From Spirochaetaceae bacterium (GTDB lineage: Bacteria; Spirochaetota; Spirochaetia; Treponematales; Rectinemataceae), in the NCBI GenBank assembly GCA_025358255.1, contig JANYKC010000052.1, positions 1-45,823 of the forward strand: 45,823 nt of DNA, given 5' to 3'. Under the pieces are notes generated by a model. It saw only the letters and a program-made list of their open reading frames with translations, made no database searches and was not told the DNA's origin. This document shows positions 25,441 to 33,310 of this stretch, piece by piece; position 1 is the stretch's first letter; the number at the start of each line of letters is the position of its first letter. Made by a program: the position numbers and the translations under genes.

Positions 25441-26673
25441 ATGAGAATAGCAATCACCGGCATCGGCGTCATCTCGAGCCTCGGCTGCTCCGTCGACACT
25501 TTCTGGACCAACCTCGTGGCGGGAAAATCCGGGGCGGCGACGATAGCCGCCTTCGACGCAGGCGCCTACGGCAGCCGCATCGCCTGCGAGGCGTGGGGCT
25601 TCCTGCCCGAGGAGCACCTGGACCGGAAGCGGGTCAAGCGCATGGCCAGGTTCTCCCAGATGGCTGCCGCCGCCGCCCTCATGTCGGTCAAGGACTCGGG
25701 GCTGGACCTTTCCGGCTTCGATTCGGAGCGGGTCGGCTGCGTCATCGGCTCGGCGGCAGGGGACTACGAGAACCTCGCCTCCCAATATGACACCCACAGC
25801 CAGAAAGGACCGGGCCATGGAAACGCCCTGGCTGTCCCCAAGATCATCGCCAACATGGCCTCGAGCAATGCCGCCATCGAATTGGGCATCCACGGTCCCA
25901 ACGTGGCTGTCCTTTCCGCCTGCGCCACGGGAGCCCATTCGATAGGCACGGCGATGGACCTGATCAAGCTGGGTTACGCCGACGTCATGGTGGCCGGGGG
26001 CGTCGAGGCCGCCATCACGCCGCTTGTCGTCGATTCCTACGACGCCATGCGGGTGCTTTCCCACCGGAACGACGAGCCGACACGCGCATCCCGCCCCTTC
26101 GACCTTGAGCGGGACGGCTTCGTGATCGGCGAAGGCGCCGCCGTCCTGGTCCTTGAGAACTGGGAGGCCGCGCGGCGCCGCGGCGCCAGGATCTACGCCG
26201 AACTGGGCGGCTATGGCTCCACCTGCGACGCCTTCAGCATCGCGGCACCCGATCCCGATGGCAGCTGGGCCGCGAAGGCCATGGAGATCGCCATCCAGCG
26301 TTCGGGCCTCTCCCCGGACAAGATCGGCTACATCAACGCCCATGGCACCTCGACCCAGGCCAACGACTCCATCGAGACCCTGGCGATCAAGCGCGTCTTC
26401 GGCCTCAAGGGCTTCGCGAATCCCCAGGTAAGCTCGAGCAAGTCGATGCTTGGCCACACCCTTGGCGCAGCCGGCGCCATCGAGGCGGCGATCACCGCCC
26501 TCGCCATCCACCATGGTGTCCTGCCCCCGACGATCAACCTGGAGAACCCCGATCCCGCCTGCGACCTGGACTACATCCCGGGCGAGGCCAGGGAGGCGAA
26601 AATCGAGGCGGCGATCTCGAACTCCTTCGGTTTCGGCGGACACAACTGTGTCCTTTGCATGTCGAGGGCCTAG
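25441..26673 (+). CDS. Beta-ketoacyl-ACP synthase II (FabF-like)
   Basis: A 410-residue condensing enzyme with the complete KAS I/II triad: C161 in SACATG, H301 in NAHGTST and H339 in MLGHTLGAAGA. It should elongate acyl-ACP by decarboxylative condensation with malonyl-ACP in fatty-acid synthesis. Length and closing SNSFGFGGHN motif fit FabF. It starts 43 bases after the sigma-54 regulator and could be read through from that operon. No acyl carrier protein or other fab gene is adjacent, so a specialised role is possible. No strong ribosome binding site is seen. Its stop overlaps the convergent EamA gene's stop in a shared CTAG. Confidence 0.9.
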   Translation: MRIAITGIGVISSLGCSVDTFWTNLVAGKSGAATIAAFDAGAYGSRIACEAWGFLPEEHLDRKRVKRMARFSQMAAAAALMSVKDSGLDLSGFDSERVGCVIGSAAGDYENLASQYDTHSQKGPGHGNALAVPKIIANMASSNAAIELGIHGPNVAVLSACATGAHSIGTAMDLIKLGYADVMVAGGVEAAITPLVVDSYDAMRVLSHRNDEPTRASRPFDLERDGFVIGEGAAVLVLENWEAARRRGARIYAELGGYGSTCDAFSIAAPDPDGSWAAKAMEIAIQRSGLSPDKIGYINAHGTSTQANDSIETLAIKRVFGLKGFANPQVSSSKSMLGHTLGAAGAIEAAITALAIHHGVLPPTINLENPDPACDLDYIPGEAREAKIEAAISNSFGFGGHNCVLCMSRA

Positions 26674-27653
26674 CTAGGGGGCTTCCGAAGGGAGGCCACT
26701 GCGCGAGGTTCTTTCCCGGCCATCGGCCACCGGCCACCGGCGTTGACGAGGACGATGCCGGCGCTGACCGCAGCCAGTGCCGCGAGGTAGCGCCATTCGA
26801 GGACGCCCTCGCCGAGGGCAAGGGCCGAGAGGGCTACACCGGAAACTGGTACCAGGAACTGGTAGACCGTGACGCTCGTCACCTTGTTGTCCCGCAGGAG
26901 CATGGTCCAGACCGTGAACGCGACCGAGGACAGGACGGCGAGGTAGGCGAGGTCGAGGAAGCCTGCAAGGCCCACCGGGCCGAAGCTGCCGCCCGCGGCG
27001 GCTCCGAGGGCCGTGAGCGCGGTCCCGCCCGCGAGGAGTTGCCAGCCTGTGAGGACCATGGGGTCTATCCTCTGCGAAAGGTGACGGCCCCACAGGGAGG
27101 CCGCGGATATGACCAGGCCTGCCAGCACGACAAAGCCCTCGCCCTCGAGCTTCCAATCGAAGAGAAGGTCACCGGACCAGTTGACCGCCACGACGCCGGC
27201 GAAGCCCACGAGGCAGCCAAGGGCCTTGCGGCGGTTCAGCCGGTCGTCCGTGTAGAGGAAGTGGGCCAGGAGGGCGCTGAAGAAGGTGCTTGTGGAATTG
27301 ACCACCGAAGCCTTGGATCCGCTCGTGTTGGCGACGCCGACATAGAAAAAAGCATACTGGAGGGCCGTCTGGACAAGGCCCAGGGCCAGGACACGAAGGG
27401 CGTCGGTCCTGCCCCGAAGCGCCAGGCTCCGTCCCGAGGCCAGGGCGATGGCCAGGACAATGGCGCCCGCGGCGGCGAAGCGGATACCGGCGAAGAGGAG
27501 CTTGGAAGGGACATCCGCCGTCCCGATGCCGAACAAGGCGTAACCCGTCTTGATTGCCGGATAGGCGCTGCCCCACAGGAGGCAGCAGAAGCCGGCGAGG
27601 GCGGCGGCGACGCGCGGATTCGCGGTGGGCGGCATCGGGCTGGATCGAAGCAT
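26670..27653 (-). CDS. EamA-family (DMT superfamily) transporter
   Basis: An inner-membrane carrier of about 327 residues with ten hydrophobic helices in two EamA repeats. The first begins ALAGFCCLLWGSAYPAIKTGYAL and the second near EGEGFVVLAGLVISAASLWGRHL; LLRDNKVTSVTVYQFLVPVSGVALSALAL is the typical ninth/tenth helix region. Members export or exchange amino acids and metabolites. The start is ATG 27653 or ATG 27635; neither has a good ribosome binding site. The gene lies downstream of, and in the same direction as, the two GntR regulator genes, separated by 405 bases. Confidence 0.85.
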   Translation of the reverse strand: MLRSSPMPPTANPRVAAALAGFCCLLWGSAYPAIKTGYALFGIGTADVPSKLLFAGIRFAAAGAIVLAIALASGRSLALRGRTDALRVLALGLVQTALQYAFFYVGVANTSGSKASVVNSTSTFFSALLAHFLYTDDRLNRRKALGCLVGFAGVVAVNWSGDLLFDWKLEGEGFVVLAGLVISAASLWGRHLSQRIDPMVLTGWQLLAGGTALTALGAAAGGSFGPVGLAGFLDLAYLAVLSSVAFTVWTMLLRDNKVTSVTVYQFLVPVSGVALSALALGEGVLEWRYLAALAAVSAGIVLVNAGGRWPMAGKEPRAVASLRKPPS

Positions 27654-28058
27654 GAAAGCACTATGTCCATCACGGAGTGGGAGATCAAGACCCGTCTCGC
27701 GTGGTGATCGAAAGGGGCCTGTCCACAAAGCAGGCTGAAACACCGAGGCATAGACGACAAAGCGGAACATCGAGAAGGGAGGGAAGAGGAGGGTGGTACA
27801 GCAAGTATCCATCCATTCGGTGCGCCCTTCTCCTTCTTGTCTCCCTGCCTCCCTGCCTCTGTGGTTCCATTCTCTTTTCGAGCGTCCCTTGGTCTTGTCG
27901 AGGAGGCCGGGTTTATGGCGGGCTGGGCTTGGGGTCGCGGCGGGCGCAGGTCGGGGGGTGCCGCCGTCGGCTTCCTGCGGCACGCCGCACTTGTCGACGA
28001 GGTCGAGGGCGGTGGTGTCGAGGCCGGAGGCCCGCGCTTCCGGGGAGACTCCGACCCA
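27654..28058. other. 405-bp stretch without a convincing gene
   Basis: Between the EamA and GntR genes. It contains a purine-rich run near 27775-27795 and a pyrimidine-rich run with CTCCCTGC repeated near 27840-27857. Open frames on either strand are Pro/Arg/Ser-rich with no family resemblance. No terminator is obvious. It could be a decayed gene or a long leader of the EamA transcript. Confidence 0.5.
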
Positions 28059-28736
28059 TCACGGCGCGGGGGAGGGATTCCGGGCGAGGAGGACGTCCCT
28101 CGACTTGAGGTTGTGCTCCATGAGGAGGCGCTGGGCCTCGGCGGCATCGCGGCGCCGGAAGGCGGCGATGATGGCCCTATGTTCGGTCAGGGTCTCCTCG
28201 GGCGGCCTGACGAGCCCCTTGATCCAGCTGCGGTTGACGCAGCCGAGGTTGCCGTCGATATCGGCCAGGATGGGATTGCCGGAACAGGCGATGAGGCCTT
28301 CATGGAATAATTTGTCCGCTTCGAGATACGCGGTCTTCCCGGCCTCGTCGATGGGCGGATTGAAGGAATCGAAGCTCGTGCAGAGCTTTTCGAGGAAGCT
28401 CGGATCCCCACCGGCGAGCACGCGCTCAACGGCCAAGCGCCCTGCCATGCCCTCGAGGCCGGCCCTGACCGCGAAGATGTGGACCAGCTCCCCCTCGGGC
28501 CTCGTGGGAACATAGAAACCTTCCTCGCTTCGGCTTGGTCCTTCCCGTTTTTCCAGGAAGCGTTCGCCTACAAGGCGGACCAAGGCTTCCTTGATGGGCG
28601 TCGGACTCACCCCCAGGATGGCAGCGAGGCTCCCGCGGTCGATCTTCTGTCCGGGGGTGAGGCGGCCCGACATGATCATCAGTCTGAGGCGCAGGTAGAC
28701 TTCGTCGGTAAGCGCCTTCACCTCGATGCGGTTCAT
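28059..28736 (-). CDS. GntR-family (FCD) transcriptional regulator, second of a pair
   Basis: A 225-residue regulator with an N-terminal winged helix (about 10-75; PGQKIDRGSLAAILGVSPTPIKEALVRL) and a C-terminal all-helical FCD ligand domain. Metal/ligand positions are visible as EADKLFHEGLIACSGN (D/H) and LTEHRAIIAAFRRRD (H). FCD regulators respond to sugar acids or other carboxylates. It overlaps the upstream GntR gene by 4 bases, so the two are co-translated. The DNA-binding helix differs from its partner (SPTPIKEAL against SRTPLASAF), suggesting different or mixed sites. Confidence 0.9.
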   Translation of the reverse strand: MNRIEVKALTDEVYLRLRLMIMSGRLTPGQKIDRGSLAAILGVSPTPIKEALVRLVGERFLEKREGPSRSEEGFYVPTRPEGELVHIFAVRAGLEGMAGRLAVERVLAGGDPSFLEKLCTSFDSFNPPIDEAGKTAYLEADKLFHEGLIACSGNPILADIDGNLGCVNRSWIKGLVRPPEETLTEHRAIIAAFRRRDAAEAQRLLMEHNLKSRDVLLARNPSPAP

Positions 28737-29383
28737 GGCCTTTCCTCGATCAGGGCAGCCAGCCTGGCCCTGGCATCCAGGAGGTGATCCTCCATGATCC
28801 TTGAGGCAAGCTCCGCGTCGTGGGACCTGATCGCTCCTGCGAGCGCCTCGTGTTCCGCAAGGCTTTTGGCCGGCGGCTTGAGGATGCCTCGCTGGTTGCA
28901 GATGAAGACGATGTTGAATGAGGAGACGATGCGGAAGAGGGCTTCGTTGCCGGAGAGCCTCGTGATCACGAGGTGAAACTGGTAGTCGGCAAGGCGGATG
29001 GCCGCTGGATCCTTGGCGGATACCGTGGTCCGATACGCGGCAAGGGTCGCCTCAAGTTCGGCCAGAGCGGCTTCCCCCGCCCGTTTCGCCGTTTCCGCCG
29101 CCCCGAGGGGCTCCAATCGTATCCTCACATCGTAGAGATCGAGGAGCTCGGCTTTCGAAAGGGCCCTGACCCTGGCGCCACGACGGGGGAGGAGCTCCAC
29201 GAGCATCTCCTTCTCGAGCTTGGAAAAGGCGGAAGCCAAGGGCGTACGGGACACGCCGAGGCGGAGGGCAAGATCCTCTTGCTTGAGCTTGTCTCCGGGG
29301 AGGAGCTCTCCTGTCAGGATCATGCCCTTGATTGACTGGTAGACTTTCTCCGAGAGGTCCTCATAGGCAATTGTTTCGGGCAT
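28733..29383 (-). CDS. GntR-family (FCD) transcriptional regulator, first of a pair
   Basis: A 216-residue regulator. ATG 29383 starts MPETIAYEDLSEKVYQ; a longer frame to 29479 would run through the promoter region and is rejected. The winged helix (PGDKLKQEDLALRLGVSRTPLASAFSKL) is followed by an FCD domain with RLADYQFHLVITRLSGN and LAEHEALAGAIRSHD, which hold the expected Asp and His ligands. It is divergent from the isomerase/transketolase/TRAP genes, and two matching dyads lie in the intervening region, so it is the likely repressor of that operon and of itself. Its own -10 box is only 6 bases before the ATG. Confidence 0.9.
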   Translation of the reverse strand: MPETIAYEDLSEKVYQSIKGMILTGELLPGDKLKQEDLALRLGVSRTPLASAFSKLEKEMLVELLPRRGARVRALSKAELLDLYDVRIRLEPLGAAETAKRAGEAALAELEATLAAYRTTVSAKDPAAIRLADYQFHLVITRLSGNEALFRIVSSFNIVFICNQRGILKPPAKSLAEHEALAGAIRSHDAELASRIMEDHLLDARARLAALIEERP

Positions 29384-29389
29384 GCTACC

Positions 29390-29418
29390 ACTATATGCTT
29401 CCTGCGAAACTCGGTCAA
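29390..29418 (-). promoter_or_regulatory. Sigma-70 promoter of the GntR pair (possibly leaderless)
   Basis: On the complementary strand TTGACC (29418-29413), a 17-base spacer and TATAGT (29395-29390). ATG 29383 follows the -10 box after only six bases, so transcription should begin at or next to the start codon, giving a leaderless message. Confidence 0.65.
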
Positions 29419-29420
29419 CA

Positions 29421-29436
29421 ATTTTGAGTGCAAAAT
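29421..29436. promoter_or_regulatory. GntR-type operator 1
   Basis: Perfect dyad ATTTTG-AGTG-CAAAAT directly upstream of the -35 box of the GntR promoter and about 14 bases upstream of the rightward -35 box. It shares both arms with operator 2. The form fits GntR/FCD sites of the TTGnnnnCAA kind. Confidence 0.75.
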
Positions 29437-29449
29437 ACAAAAAGGCATA

Positions 29450-29478
29450 TTGACGGATCCGAAAGATCATGGTATCCA
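29450..29478 (+). promoter_or_regulatory. Sigma-70 promoter of the isomerase/transketolase/TRAP operon
   Basis: TTGACG (29450-29455), 17 bases, TATCCA (29473-29478) with a TG one base before the -10 box (extended -10). Transcription would begin near 29485, at the edge of operator 2. Confidence 0.55.
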
Positions 29479-29486
29479 TTATTGAG

Positions 29487-29514
29487 TGCTAGATTTTGTA
29501 TGCAAAATCTAGCA
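29487..29514. promoter_or_regulatory. GntR-type operator 2, 28-base perfect palindrome
   Basis: Arms TGCTAGATTTTG (29487-29498) and CAAAATCTAGCA (29503-29514) around TATG. The inner 16 bases repeat operator 1 (14 of 16 identical). It covers the predicted start of transcription and ends two bases before the ribosome binding site GAGGAG (29516-29521), an ideal place for a repressor. In RNA it could also form a 12-bp hairpin next to the ribosome binding site. Confidence 0.8.
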
Positions 29515-29529
29515 CGAGGAGCCAAGTCC

Positions 29530-30414
29530 ATGATCGGCGTATCGCCCGCATATTACATCAGCGCCTACGGAAGCGGATTCAGGACGGAGGACATTCTCGC
29601 CTCGATTCCCCGAGTCGCAGCCTTGGGCTTTGGCGCCATACAGCTGGAAATCTTCAGGAAAGAGGAGCTTTTTGCCTGGACTGCGGCGCTGAAGGCCGAA
29701 ATGGAGACTCGCCTCATTGGGGAAGGCCTGAGTGCTACCCAGATTGTTGGCCACTTTCTCCTTGAGGGCTTTACCTGCGCCCAAGCCCTTGCCTCCGAAG
29801 GTTGGGAGGCTGGCCTTGAGCGCTTCCTCGATATCGCCGCTTCCTTTCCAGCTTGCGGCATCGTCACCATTCCCATCCCGGCCTTCCGCCTGGAAGCGCC
29901 CATTTCCAGCTCGGTGCTTTTCGATCTCCGGAAAATGCTCCGTGACCGGCTGAGATCGGCCGTCGCCGCTGCGCGGTCCCGGGACAAGACACTGGCCCTG
30001 GAAATCATGCCTGCCTCCCTCCTGGGCGGCACCGAGGGCTTCCTGCGCCTCCGCGACCAGCCGGGGCTCGAGGCCCTCGCCTACAACTTCGACACGGGGC
30101 ACGCCTGGGCGCGGAAGGAAAACCTGGAGCTCATTCCCGCTTCCCTGGGGAAGAGCCTCGCCGGCACCCACCTCTGCGACAACCTGGGCCACGAGAACCG
30201 GAAGCTTGTGCCCGGCGACGGAAGCATCGATTTCCGAGCCCTCCTCGCGGCCCTCCATGCGAACGACTACCGCGGTTCCCTCGACGTCGAAGTCCTCTGC
30301 GAACCTGCCTACGTGGATCGCGAATACCTCAGGGCGAAGCGTGCGCTGGAAGCCGCATCGATCGGCCTCCTTGCCCCTTTCGCCTTGCAGGAAAGCCCCG
30401 CGGCAAAAGGATGA
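29530..30414 (+). CDS. Sugar phosphate isomerase/epimerase-type TIM barrel, enzyme 1
   Basis: A 294-residue AP-endonuclease-2-like TIM barrel (xylose-isomerase-like superfamily). ATG 29530 has GAGGAG at good distance. Strand-end acids typical of metal binding are visible: E in AIQLEIFRKEE, E in LALEIMPASL, D/H in NFDTGHAW, H/D in GTHLCDNLGHENRKLVPGDGSIDF and E in LDVEVLCEP. The family includes isomerases and epimerases of free sugars, keto-sugars and sugar acids. As first gene of the operon it may convert the imported compound to the keto form used by transketolase. The exact reaction cannot be read from sequence. Confidence 0.85.
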   Translation: MIGVSPAYYISAYGSGFRTEDILASIPRVAALGFGAIQLEIFRKEELFAWTAALKAEMETRLIGEGLSATQIVGHFLLEGFTCAQALASEGWEAGLERFLDIAASFPACGIVTIPIPAFRLEAPISSSVLFDLRKMLRDRLRSAVAAARSRDKTLALEIMPASLLGGTEGFLRLRDQPGLEALAYNFDTGHAWARKENLELIPASLGKSLAGTHLCDNLGHENRKLVPGDGSIDFRALLAALHANDYRGSLDVEVLCEPAYVDREYLRAKRALEAASIGLLAPFALQESPAAKG

Positions 30415-31250
30415 ACATGAAACTTGAAGAGCGCGCCCGCGAACTCGAGGCGAAGGCGAGGGAGCTTCGCTTCCACATCGTGGACATGGTCCACGCGGCC
30501 CAGTCAGGGCATTGCGGCGGGTCCCTCTCCGCCGCCGACATCGTCACGGCCCTCTATTTCGAGTTCCTCAACATCGACCCCGCCAATCCGGACAAGGGCG
30601 ACCGCGACCGCTTTGTCCTTTCCAAGGGCCACGCCTGTCCCGTGCAATACGCGGCCCTTGCCCTGCGTGGCTTTTTCCCGGTCGCGGAGCTGCGGAGCCT
30701 CCGGGCAATGCATAGCCGCCTCCAGGGCCATCCCGTCCAGGGCAAGTTGCCCGGCATCGAGGTCACGACGGGATCCCTGGGCGTGGGCATCTGCGAGGCC
30801 GTAGGCCTGGCCCTCGAGGCGCGGCTCCGGAAGGCAAGCTGGCGCGTCTGGGCCGTCCTTGGGGACGGCGAGCTAGGTGAAGGAGCCGTGTGGGAAGCCG
30901 CGCAAGCGGCCACGAAATTCGGCCTCGACAACCTCATCGCGGTGGTCGACAACAATGGCCTCCAGAATGACGGCTACTGCCGCGACATCCTGCCGCTGCG
31001 CTCCATTCCCGACAAGTTCCGCGCCTTCGGCTGGGCTGTCCTCGAGATGGACGGGCACGACATGGAGGACATCCTTAGGACCTTCGGGAAGGCCCTCCTC
31101 ATCACGGGGAGCCCGGTGTGCGTGGTCGCGAAGACCGTCAAGGGCAAGGGCGTCTCCTTCATGGAGGACAAGCGGGACTGGCATGGGAAAGCGCCGAATG
31201 CCGAGCAATACGCCCAGGCCGTGGCCGAAATCAAGGGAGGCCCGGCATGA
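30411..31250 (+). CDS. Transketolase, N-terminal (TPP-binding) subunit
   Basis: A 279-residue stand-alone PP/TPP-binding half of transketolase. Key marks: SGHCGGSLSAADI, SKGHACPVQYAAL, GSLGVGICEAVGLAL and the thiamine-pyrophosphate motif GDGELGEG ending in VVDNNG. The protein ends where the pyrimidine-binding half begins in full-length enzymes. It starts in the stop of the preceding gene (ATGA; ATG 30417 is an alternative) and overlaps the C-subunit gene by 4 bases. Split transketolases of this kind occur in dedicated catabolic operons, for example apulose-4-phosphate transketolase AptAB and the sulfo-transketolase SqwGH, rather than in the core pentose-phosphate pathway. Confidence 0.9.
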   Translation: MNMKLEERARELEAKARELRFHIVDMVHAAQSGHCGGSLSAADIVTALYFEFLNIDPANPDKGDRDRFVLSKGHACPVQYAALALRGFFPVAELRSLRAMHSRLQGHPVQGKLPGIEVTTGSLGVGICEAVGLALEARLRKASWRVWAVLGDGELGEGAVWEAAQAATKFGLDNLIAVVDNNGLQNDGYCRDILPLRSIPDKFRAFGWAVLEMDGHDMEDILRTFGKALLITGSPVCVVAKTVKGKGVSFMEDKRDWHGKAPNAEQYAQAVAEIKGGPA

Positions 31251-32209
31251 TGCACGAAAGCGCGAAGATACCCACAAGGCGGGCCTACTCGGACCGCATG
31301 GCCGAGCGAGGAGAGAGCGATCCTGATTTCGCGGTCTTCGAGTCCGACATCGGCTATTCCACCTATTCATACCTTTTCGGCGACCGCTTCCCGGAACGCT
31401 ACTTCAACTTCGGCATCGCGGAGCTTTCCACCATGGCCGCCGCCGCGGGCATGGCCTCGACGGGGAGGCGCGTCATCGTCTCCGGCTACGGCGTCTTCCT
31501 CACGATGCGCGCCCTTGAGGTTGTCCGCTCCTTCATCTGTTACCCGAAGCTGAACGTGAAGCTCCTATCCTCCCACGGGGGGCTGACCGCCGCCATCGAT
31601 GGCGTCACCCACCAGGCCACCGAGGACATCGCCTTCATGACGACCTTGCCGAACATGAAGGTCCTCTGCCCCGCCGATCCCGTCGCCGCGCGTGCCGCCT
31701 GCGACCTGGCCCTCGACACGCCTGGCCCCGTCTTCACCCGCCTCATGCGCGATCCCCTTTTCGAGCTCTATGGGACCGAGGAGGAATTCCACATCGGCGG
31801 TTCCAAGACCCTCAGGCAGGGTGGGGACGTGGCCATCCTCTCCTACGGCGACCTGGTGTTCAAGGCCCTCCTCGCCGCCGACAGGCTGGCCGCCCTGGGC
31901 ATCGAGGCCCGGGTACTTGACCTCTACTCCGTGAAGCCCTGGGACCGAGAGGCGGTCTTCGCCGCCGCGGGGGAATGCGGGGCCATCCTCGTCGTTGAGA
32001 ACCATCAGCGGCGGAACGGCCTGGGCTATGAGATCGCGACCACCCTCCTCAAGGCAGGCAGCTGCCTTCCCTTCGATAATCTTGGCCTCGACGATACCTT
32101 CGCGGAATCCGGCAATTACCATGAGATGCTCGACGAATACGGCCTTGGGCCGGCTTCCATCACGGCGGCGGCCGAAAGGCTCGTCGCCGCCAAGAAAGGG
32201 AGGGCATGA
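31247..32209 (+). CDS. Transketolase, C-terminal (pyrimidine-binding) subunit
   Basis: A 320-residue partner of the preceding subunit. The pyrimidine-binding domain shows the catalytic Glu in YFNFGIAELSTMAAAAGMA and the region SHGGLTAAIDGVTHQATEDIAFM; the C-terminal transketolase_C domain begins near LRQGGDVAILSYGDLV. Both subunits are needed for one active site because cofactor-binding halves meet across the dimer interface. ATG 31247 overlaps the upstream stop; a longer frame from 31118 would lie in the N-subunit gene and is rejected. Four-base overlap with the next gene. Confidence 0.9.
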   Translation: MMHESAKIPTRRAYSDRMAERGESDPDFAVFESDIGYSTYSYLFGDRFPERYFNFGIAELSTMAAAAGMASTGRRVIVSGYGVFLTMRALEVVRSFICYPKLNVKLLSSHGGLTAAIDGVTHQATEDIAFMTTLPNMKVLCPADPVAARAACDLALDTPGPVFTRLMRDPLFELYGTEEEFHIGGSKTLRQGGDVAILSYGDLVFKALLAADRLAALGIEARVLDLYSVKPWDREAVFAAAGECGAILVVENHQRRNGLGYEIATTLLKAGSCLPFDNLGLDDTFAESGNYHEMLDEYGLGPASITAAAERLVAAKKGRA

Positions 32210-33204
32210 TGCCCAAGTTCGCGGTCATTACCGGCTTCCTTGGAAAGACCAAGGACCGTTTCCACGATTACGGCCAGGACAGGGACCTGGGGCAGAAACT
32301 CAGGACCCTGGCCTCCATCGAGGGCTACTCGGGGGCAGAGCTGGTTTATCCCTACGAGGTGGGCGATGCGGCGGTGCTGAAGGGACTCCTCGCCGAGACC
32401 GGGCTCAAGCCGGCCGCGATCAATGTCAACGTGAAGGCCGAGCCCGAGTTCCGCTCGGGTGGCCTGACCTCGGGTGACCCAGGCGTGCGCGCGAAGGCGG
32501 TGTCCTTCATCAAGCAGGCCAAGGATTTCGCGATCGCGGTCGGCGCGGACAAGGTCACCTGCTGCCCCTTGGGGGACGGCTACGAGTTCGCCTTCCAGTA
32601 CGACTACTCCGAGGCCTGGAAGCGCCTCGTGGACTGCTTCGGCGAGGCGGCCGCCTATCGGCCCGAACTGCCGCTTTTCATCGAGTACAAGCCCTCGGAG
32701 ACCCGGGGACGCTGTTTTGTCGATTCCGCCGCCAAGACGGTCTGCCTCATCAAGGCGACGGGCCAGGAGGGGCTTGGCGTGACCCTGGACTTCGGCCATT
32801 CGGTCTACGGGGGCTTCACGCCAGCCGAGGAGGCATCGCTGGTCCTCGACTCCGGCCTTCCCCTCTATGTCCACATCAACGACAACGACGGCAAATGGGA
32901 CTGGGATTATTTCTGCGGAACCAAGCATTACCTAGAATACGTCGAGTTCCTGGCCTATCTCTTCCGTGCCGGCTACGAGGACTGGTTCACCTCGGATTCC
33001 TCGCCCACGCGCTGGGACGTCGCGCCTTTCTTCGCCGCCAACGCCAGGCTCACCTCGCGCATCTGGGAACTTCTTGCCAGGGGAGGGGAGGCGGAACTGA
33101 GGAAGCGGATCGGCGCGGCCGACTACATGACGACCTGGAGATGGATCGAAGACGAGGTCCTTGGCTTTGGACGGTCGGCAGGAAGCCCACCGAGGTCGCC
33201 CTAG
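32206..33204 (+). CDS. Sugar phosphate isomerase/epimerase-type TIM barrel, enzyme 2
   Basis: A 332-residue xylose-isomerase-like TIM barrel only distantly like enzyme 1. Metal-site features include E/Y in GAELVYPYE, the cysteine-containing KVTCCPLGDGYEFAFQYDY, E in LFIEYKPSETRGR, LDFGHSVYGG and HINDNDGKWDWDYFCGT. Co-translation with the split transketolase (ATGA overlap) suggests it interconverts an aldose product and a ketose substrate of that enzyme, as in pathways where transketolase acts twice. Some relatives are annotated L-rhamnose or erythrose-type isomerases. The substrate is unknown. Confidence 0.85.
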   Translation: MMPKFAVITGFLGKTKDRFHDYGQDRDLGQKLRTLASIEGYSGAELVYPYEVGDAAVLKGLLAETGLKPAAINVNVKAEPEFRSGGLTSGDPGVRAKAVSFIKQAKDFAIAVGADKVTCCPLGDGYEFAFQYDYSEAWKRLVDCFGEAAAYRPELPLFIEYKPSETRGRCFVDSAAKTVCLIKATGQEGLGVTLDFGHSVYGGFTPAEEASLVLDSGLPLYVHINDNDGKWDWDYFCGTKHYLEYVEFLAYLFRAGYEDWFTSDSSPTRWDVAPFFAANARLTSRIWELLARGGEAELRKRIGAADYMTTWRWIEDEVLGFGRSAGSPPRSP

Positions 33205-33310
33205 TCCAATGAAGGGCCTCTCGCGGAAGAATTGAAGGATCCGGGGACTCGCCACTGCCTTGGGCCGTGGATCGAGGCCGCCACGACGCAATCTGTACCA
33301 GGAGGAAACC

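Noticed and set aside
27654..28058. Gene in the gap between the EamA and GntR genes
   Set aside because: Open frames are Pro/Ser/Arg-rich without start signals or family features.
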